A DNA stretch of 64,000 bases from Sphingomonas taxi (lineage in GTDB: Bacteria > Pseudomonadota > Alphaproteobacteria > Sphingomonadales > Sphingomonadaceae), in contig NZ_CP009571.1 of the NCBI RefSeq assembly GCF_000764535.1, forward strand, positions 1,488,001-1,552,000, written 5' to 3'. The notes beneath the pieces are model-generated. The model worked only from the letters and a program-made list of their open reading frames with translations. It was not told the origin of the DNA and ran no database searches. Below, piece after piece: positions 59,010-64,000 of this stretch; positions within the stretch are counted from its first letter, which is position 1; each line of letters begins with the position of its first letter. The translations under genes and the position numbers were made by a program.

Positions 59010-59719
59010 GCCGTTATACCTTGCCGCTGGTCGTGGTGCTCGGCGGCCTGATCGGCGCCGGCGCCGTGTGGAGTTCCGAGCGTTTCACCTCACCGGGGGG
59101 CGCCGATCGGGCGCGGATCGAGCGCGTCGTCCACGATTACGTTCTTTCCCATCCGGAGATCATCCCGCAGGCGATGCAGGCGTTGCAGGAGCGCCAGTCG
59201 GGCGAGACGGTCGCCGCCAATCGCGACGCGATCCTGACGCCGTTCGGCAGCGCTTGGGCCGGCAATCCCAAGGGTGACGTCACTTTGGTCGAATATTTCG
59301 ATTACAATTGCGGCTATTGCCGTGCGTCGCTGCCGATGATCGCCGATCTGCTCAAGCGCGATCCGAACCTGCGCATCGTCTACCGCGACCTGCCGATCCT
59401 GTCGGAGGCGAGCCGCACCGCGGCGCGCGCCAGCCTCGCGGCGGCACAGCAGGGCAAATTCCTCGGCTTCCACGACGCGCTTTACGCGGGCGGGCCGGTG
59501 AGCGACGCCTCGATCAAGGGCGCGGCGGCGAAGGCGGGCGTGACGCTGGCGGCGCTCGACACCGGCGCGATCGATGGCGAGATCGCCAAGAACATGGCGA
59601 CCGCGGCCAAGCTCGGCATGAACGGCACCCCGAGCTGGGTGGTCGGCAACCGCGTGCTGTCCGGCGCGCTGCCGGTCGAGGAACTGGAAAAGGCGATCGC
59701 CGCCGCGCGGGGGAAATAG
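59006..59719 (+). CDS. DsbA-family periplasmic thiol oxidoreductase
   Basis: The product has 237 residues. One N-terminal helix (about 5-22) exports it. An N-terminal helical extension (ERVVHDYVLSHPEIIPQAMQ) precedes the thioredoxin fold with C102-G-Y-C105 in FDYNCGYCRAS and the cis-Pro loop NGTPSWVVGNRVLSGAL. This matches the Com1/ScsC-type subgroup. It should form or isomerise disulfides in the periplasm and is coupled to the M48 protease, so both may serve envelope-protein quality control. Confidence 0.9.
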   Translation: MSRYTLPLVVVLGGLIGAGAVWSSERFTSPGGADRARIERVVHDYVLSHPEIIPQAMQALQERQSGETVAANRDAILTPFGSAWAGNPKGDVTLVEYFDYNCGYCRASLPMIADLLKRDPNLRIVYRDLPILSEASRTAARASLAAAQQGKFLGFHDALYAGGPVSDASIKGAAAKAGVTLAALDTGAIDGEIAKNMATAAKLGMNGTPSWVVGNRVLSGALPVEELEKAIAAARGK

Positions 59720-59739
59720 GCCCCCGCTTCCCACACACT

Positions 59740-59833
59740 GTCATCCCCGCGAAGGCGGGGATCCATACGCGCAGGCCTCACGGCAAGAACCGCATCGTCA
59801 GCGTCTATGGATTCCCGCCTTCGTGGGAGTGAC
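59740..59833. repeat. palindromic repeat, family C (copy 1)
   Basis: GTCATCCCCGCGAAGGCGGG opens it and CCCGCCTTCGTGGGAGTGAC closes it, as inverted copies. The rest of the gap 59720-59970 holds nothing recognisable. Confidence 0.85.
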
Positions 59834-59970
59834 AATGGTCGAGGAGGGTATCGCCACCCTTCGTCATCACGTTCGCCGGGATGACGAAAATGAACAGCAA
59901 CCCCAAGGATATCACCCCCTTACCAACCGACACCCCCCGCCCTATCTCCGGCCCACTCCGGGGGACCCCA

Positions 59971-60900
59971 ATGCCAGAACCGATTCTCGCCGTCGCCGGC
60001 GTCTCCAAGACGTACAAGGGCGGTTTCACCGCGCTCCATCACGTCGATCTTACGATCAACAAGGGCGAGATCTTCGCGCTGCTCGGCCCCAATGGCGCCG
60101 GCAAGACGACGCTGATCAGCATCATCTGCGGCATCGTCACCCCCTCGACGGGCACGATCCAGGTCGCCGGTCACGACGCCATCACCGACTATAAGGCCGC
60201 CCGCCGCCGCATCGGCCTCGTGCCGCAGGAACTGTCGGTCGACATGTTCGAGACGGTGCTCGCCACCGTCACCTTCTCGCGGCGGCTGTTCGGCCGCTCG
60301 GGCCACAGCGCCTATATCGAACAGGTGCTGCGCGAACTCTCCCTGTGGGACAAGCGCGATTCCAAGATCATGGAACTCTCGGGCGGGATGAAGCGCCGCG
60401 TGCTCATCGCCAAGGCGCTGGCGCACGAGCCGGAGGTCCTGTTCCTCGACGAACCCACCGCGGGCGTCGACGTCGCGCTCCGCCGCGACATGTGGAAGCT
60501 GGTCCACGGCCTGCGCGAACGCGGCGTGACGATCATTCTCACCACCCATTATATCGAGGAGGCCGAGGAGATGGCCGACCGCGTCGGCGTGATCGACAAG
60601 GGCCGGCTGCTGCTCGTCGAGGAGAAGGCGGCGCTGATGCACAAGCTCGGCAAGCGCGAGCTCGACCTGACGCTGGTCGAGCCGCTCGCCGCCGTCCCAG
60701 CGGGCCTCGAACGCTGGCAGCTCAGCCTGCAGAGCGACGGCAAGGTGCTCCGCTACGTCTTCGACGCGACCGAGGAACATACCGGCATCCCCTCGCTGCT
60801 GCGCGAACTCGCTGAGCGGCATATCGGCTTCAAGGATCTGGAGACCTCCAAATCCAGCCTTGAGGACATTTTTGTCGATCTGGTGGGACAACGCGCATGA
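59971..60900 (+). CDS. ABC-2 type exporter ATP-binding protein (YadG-like)
   Basis: The product has 309 residues from ATG 59971. Walker A is [12 protein letters not shown], the Q-loop is IGLVPQEL, the signature is [13 protein letters not shown] and Walker B is [12 protein letters not shown], followed by [14 protein letters not shown]-terminal domain ends [11 protein letters not shown], as in YadG. The longer frame to 59881 runs into repeat sequence. The stop overlaps the permease ATG by 4 nt, so the pair forms one exporter. Confidence 0.9.
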   Translation: MPEPILAVAGVSKTYKGGFTALHHVDLTINKGEIFALLGPNGAGKTTLISIICGIVTPSTGTIQVAGHDAITDYKAARRRIGLVPQELSVDMFETVLATVTFSRRLFGRSGHSAYIEQVLRELSLWDKRDSKIMELSGGMKRRVLIAKALAHEPEVLFLDEPTAGVDVALRRDMWKLVHGLRERGVTIILTTHYIEEAEEMADRVGVIDKGRLLLVEEKAALMHKLGKRELDLTLVEPLAAVPAGLERWQLSLQSDGKVLRYVFDATEEHTGIPSLLRELAERHIGFKDLETSKSSLEDIFVDLVGQRA

Positions 60901-61658
60901 ACCTCCACGGCGTCTGGGCGATCTATCGCTTCGAAATGGCGCGCTCGCTGCGCACCCTGTGGCAGAGCCTCGTCGGGCCGGTGCTGACCACCAGCCTGTA
61001 TTTCATCGTCTTCGGCGGCGCGATCGGCAGCCGCATGCAGAGCGTCGACGGCGTCGGCTACGGCAGTTTCATCGTGCCGGGTCTCATCATGCTGTCGCTG
61101 CTGACGCAGAGCGTTGGCAATGCCTCGATCGGCATCTATTTCCCCAAATTCACCGGCACGATCTTCGAACTGCTGTCCGCGCCGGTGTCGGCGATGGAGA
61201 TGGTGCTCGGCTATGTCGGTGCGGCGGCGACCAAGTCGGTGGTGCTCGGCGTCATCATCCTCGCCACATCGGCCTTCTTCGTGCCGATCCGCGTCCTCCA
61301 TCCCGGCGCGATGATCGCCTTCCTGCTGCTCACCGCGATCGCCTTCAGCCTGTTCGGCTTCATCCTCGGCATCTGGGCGAAGAGCTTCGAACAGCTCAAT
61401 TTCGTGCCGATGCTGCTGATCACGCCGCTGACCTTCCTCGGCGGCAGCTTCTATTCGATCGACATGCTGCCGCAGCCGTGGCGGACGGTCAGCCTGTTCA
61501 ACCCGGTCGTCTATCTGGTCAGCGGCTTCCGCTGGAGCTTCTTCGGCAAGGGCGACGTCGATATCGCGGTCAGCCTCGGCGTGACGCTCGGCTTCCTCGT
61601 CGTCTGCCTCGGCATCATCGCCTGGATCTTCAAGAGCGGCTGGCGGCTGAAGAACTGA
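60897..61658 (+). CDS. ABC-2 type exporter permease (YadH-like)
   Basis: The product has 253 residues and six helices. The start [20 protein letters not shown], then [40 protein letters not shown] and [20 protein letters not shown] are typical of the YadH/NodJ type. It forms the membrane channel for the ATPase upstream; the cargo is unknown. Its last 29 nt overlap the convergent CPBP gene. Confidence 0.9.
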   Translation: MNLHGVWAIYRFEMARSLRTLWQSLVGPVLTTSLYFIVFGGAIGSRMQSVDGVGYGSFIVPGLIMLSLLTQSVGNASIGIYFPKFTGTIFELLSAPVSAMEMVLGYVGAAATKSVVLGVIILATSAFFVPIRVLHPGAMIAFLLLTAIAFSLFGFILGIWAKSFEQLNFVPMLLITPLTFLGGSFYSIDMLPQPWRTVSLFNPVVYLVSGFRWSFFGKGDVDIAVSLGVTLGFLVVCLGIIAWIFKSGWRLKN

Positions 61659-62373
61659 GCCGCCGCCGCACCCGCGCCGACAGCGCCGGGCGCAGCACGA
61701 GCGCGTTGAGATCGACGAGCACGTGGACGCCCATCGGCACCCAGAGCGCGCCGGTCCCCATGTAGAGCGCGGTCAGCAGCCCGCCGCCGACGAAGGTCGC
61801 CGCCATGCCGACCCGACCCTGATAGCGGTGCATCGCGGCGAAGGCGGTGGTGGCGACGATCACCCCGGCGAGCCCCGATCCGGTCGCCATCGCGACGATC
61901 AGCGGCAGCCAGAGGCGGTAGAACAATTCCTCCGCCGTCCCGGCGGCCAGCGCCAGCACCGCGGCAGGCCAGAGGTCGGCGTCGCTGGTCGGCATCACCG
62001 ATCGGGCGTCGCCCGCGGTCCACGGCGCCCGCCCGCGCCGCGCCCGCCACCAGGTGAGGATCAGCCCGAGCAGGCTCCCCGCGCCGAGCCCGATCGCGAC
62101 GGTCTGCGCATCGATCGTGCCGGGCGGGACGCCCGCGACGATCGCCAGAGCCTGAAATTCGTCGGGAAGCGCCCAGATGCCGGCGAGCCGCTGCACCGCC
62201 AGCAAACCGACCAGCGCGGTGACGCCATAGCCCAGCCAAAGCGTTGCCGCCCAACGCAGATGACGCGCCCCGAACGCGATACGCCGCCACGCGAACATCC
62301 GCCCCCGCCGCAACAGGAAGAGATGATAGCCGACGGTGAGGACAAGGAGGATGGCGACGAGCATATCGGCCAC
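61630..62373 (-). CDS. CPBP family intramembrane metalloprotease
   Basis: The product has 247 residues and about six to seven helices. The family motifs are [15 protein letters not shown] (EExxxR), [11 protein letters not shown] (FxxxH) and [15 protein letters not shown] (HxxxN/D). Members are Rce1-like proteases or self-immunity proteins acting in the membrane. Its substrate is unknown. The 3' end overlaps the permease gene by 29 nt. Confidence 0.85.
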   Translation of the reverse strand: MADMLVAILLVLTVGYHLFLLRRGRMFAWRRIAFGARHLRWAATLWLGYGVTALVGLLAVQRLAGIWALPDEFQALAIVAGVPPGTIDAQTVAIGLGAGSLLGLILTWWRARRGRAPWTAGDARSVMPTSDADLWPAAVLALAAGTAEELFYRLWLPLIVAMATGSGLAGVIVATTAFAAMHRYQGRVGMAATFVGGGLLTALYMGTGALWVPMGVHVLVDLNALVLRPALSARVRRRLSSSAASRS

Positions 62374-62433
62374 TCAGCGCGGATGCGGCGCGAAGTCCAC
62401 TGTCGATAGTGTGCCAGAGATCATCTTCGGATC

Positions 62434-62533
62434 GTCATCCCGGCGAAGGCCGGGACCCATGGTTGCGGTGATTGGGTGTGGCGCGAAACCTCACCGACCC
62501 GTGTCCATGGGTCCCGGCCTTCGCCGGGATGAC
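62434..62533. repeat. palindromic repeat, family C (copy 2)
   Basis: Two perfect 29-nt inverted arms (62434-62462 and 62505-62533) flank a 42-nt centre. Each arm folds as CCCGGC / GCCGGG. Confidence 0.9.
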
Positions 62534-62567
62534 GATTTGGGAATGAACGGGCCCTCGGCCCCCCGGA

Positions 62568-63530
62568 TCAATCCGTGCGGTGTTCGCCCTTCACCCAGCG
62601 CACCGTGCCGGTCGAGGCGCGCATCACGACGCTCTCGGTGGTCATCTTGCCCTTGCGGCGCTTGACCCCCTCGAGCAGCGACCCGTCCGTGACGCCGGTC
62701 GCGGCGAAGATGCAGTCGCCCTTGGCCAGCTCTTCGAGGTCGTATTGCTTGTCGAGGTCGTCGATGCCCCATTTGTGCGCCCGCGCGCGCTCGTCGTCGT
62801 TGCGGAACAGCAGCCGGCCCTTGAACTGGCCGCCGACGCAGCGCAGCGCCGCGCAGGCCAGCACGCCCTCCGGCGCGCCGCCCGAGCCCATATAGACGTC
62901 GATCGTCGTATCGGGATCGGCCGTCGCGATCACCCCCGCGACGTCGCCGTCGCCGATCAGCATCACGCCGCAACCGATGCTGCGCAGCTCGGCGATCAGC
63001 GCCTCGTGGCGCGGCCGGTCGAGCACGCAGGCGATGATCTCGTGCGGCGCGACGCCCTTGGCGGCGGCGATCGCATGGACGTTCTCGGTCGGCGTCCTGT
63101 CGAGGTCGATGACGCCGGCAGGCAGGTTCGGGCCGACCGCGATCTTGTCCATATAGACGTCGGGCGCATTGAGCAGGCCGCCCTTTTCGGCGATCGCCAG
63201 CACCGCGAGGCTGTTCGGTCCCGCCTTGGCGCAGATCGTCGTGCCCTCCAGCGGATCGAGCGCGATGTCGATCGCCGGACCGTTGCCGGTGCCGACCTTC
63301 TCGCCGATGAACAGCATCGGCGCCTCGTCGCGCTCGCCTTCGCCGATCACCACGGTGCCGTCGATGTCGAGTTCGTTGAGCGCCGCGCGCATCGCCTCGA
63401 CCGCCGCGGCGTCGGCGGCCTTCTCGTCGCCGCGCCCGGTCAGCGTCGAGGCGGAGATCGCCGCCGCTTCGGTGACGCGCACCATCTCGAGGACGAGGAC
63501 GCGATCGAGGACCTGGCTGGCGGCTTGCAT
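62568..63530 (-). CDS. glpX: fructose-1,6-bisphosphatase, class II
   Basis: The product has 320 residues from ATG 63530, with AGAGG upstream. Motifs are TLTGRGDEKAADAAAVEAMR, VVIGEGERDEAPMLFIGEKV, DIALDPLEGTTICAKAG and VYMGSGGAPEGVLACAAL, all typical of GlpX metal-dependent phosphatases. It produces fructose-6-phosphate in gluconeogenesis. The open frame extends upstream through a family-B repeat and is not coding there. Confidence 0.95.
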   Translation of the reverse strand: MQAASQVLDRVLVLEMVRVTEAAAISASTLTGRGDEKAADAAAVEAMRAALNELDIDGTVVIGEGERDEAPMLFIGEKVGTGNGPAIDIALDPLEGTTICAKAGPNSLAVLAIAEKGGLLNAPDVYMDKIAVGPNLPAGVIDLDRTPTENVHAIAAAKGVAPHEIIACVLDRPRHEALIAELRSIGCGVMLIGDGDVAGVIATADPDTTIDVYMGSGGAPEGVLACAALRCVGGQFKGRLLFRNDDERARAHKWGIDDLDKQYDLEELAKGDCIFAATGVTDGSLLEGVKRRKGKMTTESVVMRASTGTVRWVKGEHRTD

Positions 63531-63642
63531 GCTATACCTCTGTTTAACGTGTATAACAGCGGTGTACCCCGGCGAAGCGGCAACGACAAGCGCCATCGCG
63601 TCCCGCGCCGGGGCGCTTTCTGAGGCTCGCGAGGCAGCGGCG

Positions 63643-63726
63643 CAGTGTTCCTGCGAAAGCAGGAACCCAGGGCCAAGCAGGCCAGCGCTTGTGACTCCTA
63701 GGCTCCTGCTTTCGCAGGAGCACAGT
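63643..63726. repeat. REPIN-like palindromic repeat, family B (copy 5)
   Basis: CAGTGTTCCTGCGAAAGCAG and CTGCTTTCGCAGGAGCACAG are inverted ends. The gap 63531-63794 also contains an AT-rich stretch near 63541-63562, likely the glpX promoter area. Confidence 0.8.
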
Positions 63727-63794
63727 GACGTTTGAAAGGTCCCGGATAAATTGGGGGGTGACGATGCGGGTTGGGAGGATCGTACCCCCACCCC

Positions 63795-64000
63795 TCACAG
63801 CGTGATCGCCGCCTTCATCCCCAATACGCCGACGTCATGCGCCTCGCGCACCCCACCGGGATGGTGGATATATTGCAGGTTGGGCCTGAGCTCGAGCCAG
63901 TCGGCGGGGTGGATACTGTAATAGACCTCCGCGGCATATTCGGCATGGCGCACCGGCGTCCCCGGTATCAGCCGGTCGGCGGTCGCGGCGCGGCCGTTGA
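63795..64000 (-). CDS. OprB-family carbohydrate porin, C-terminal part (cut by window end)
   Basis: The last 68 residues are visible, including RHAEYAAEVYYSIHPADWLE, LRPNLQYIHHPGGVREAHDV and VLGMKAAITL at the end. Alternating beta strands with this sequence are the C-terminal barrel of OprB-type porins, which admit sugars through the outer membrane. The final residue is Leu rather than the more usual Phe. The N-terminal part lies beyond the window. Confidence 0.8.
   Translation of the reverse strand, partial: NGRAATADRLIPGTPVRHAEYAAEVYYSIHPADWLELRPNLQYIHHPGGVREAHDVGVLGMKAAITL

Noticed and set aside
63530..63791. N-terminal extension of glpX
   Set aside because: The open frame upstream of ATG 63530 translates a family-B repeat, and the family start and ribosome site lie at 63530.

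Overview
The window is high-GC, gene-dense chromosomal DNA. Gene content and order suggest a sphingomonad (Sphingomonadales, Alphaproteobacteria). Supporting signs are a divergent amidase/RNase E pair, exosortase-A-type polysaccharide genes, a TonB receptor with PepSY and DUF2946 partners, an otsB-GH15-otsA trehalose cluster, GGAAC-N16/17-cGTT (EcfG-type) promoters and many palindromic intergenic repeats. It carries about 57 protein genes, two of them cut by the window ends, and one tRNA-Ala(CGC). No insertion sequence, prophage, CRISPR array or rRNA is visible.

Layout. 0-6.7 kb: end of an inositol-1-phosphate synthase gene with a coupled nucleotidyltransferase, a small secreted protein behind an EcfG-type promoter, then otsB, a GH15 hydrolase and otsA converging on an MscS channel. 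7-16 kb: a metal-type TonB receptor operon, an exported LRAT/NlpC-like protein, 3-hydroxybutyrate dehydrogenase with a DUF4893 protein, a zinc metallopeptidase and a cell-wall amidase. 16-28 kb: RNase E, a GT39 membrane glycosyltransferase that seems to start at ATT, a curA-like reductase, a low-complexity DUF2171 protein, tRNA-Ala, NUDIX, extensin-like and transglutaminase-like proteins, and a BAX-inhibitor-type membrane protein. 28-36 kb: RNA ligase-like phosphodiesterase, Cu/Zn SOD, an MFS transporter, and exosortase-A-associated polysaccharide genes split by a 739-bp repeat island. 36-45 kb: a DJ-1/PfpI protein, topoisomerase IB, a second MscS channel, VapBC, PutA, MaoC and thiolase. 45-54 kb: a tiny hydrophobic ORF inside a duplicated hairpin module, a PPOX-fold stress protein, PHB depolymerase, an ABC exporter, thyA-folA, a RadC-like protein, a lipoprotein-type methyltransferase and prfB. 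54-64 kb: PBP1A, an M48 protease with a DsbA-like oxidoreductase, an ABC-2 exporter, a CPBP protease, GlpX and the end of an OprB-type porin.

Themes. Envelope building and quality control (amidase, PBP1A, M48/DsbA, extensin-like protein), osmotic and general stress (trehalose, two MscS channels, EcfG-type promoters, SOD, PPOX and DJ-1 proteins) and carbon-store use (PhaZ, 3-hydroxybutyrate dehydrogenase, thiolase, PutA, GlpX) recur through the window. Many neighbours overlap by 4 nt (ATGA, GTGA or TTGA), which suggests translational coupling.

Most unusual items: the duplicated hairpin/Shine-Dalgarno/start module with a 28-residue hydrophobic ORF at 45.0-45.24 kb; the probable ATT start of the GT39 gene at 19080; the exported LRAT-like protein at 10.7 kb; the composite ~210-bp palindromic elements with nested inverted repeats; and the set of EcfG-type promoters. 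All functional calls come from reading the sequence; no database search was run.
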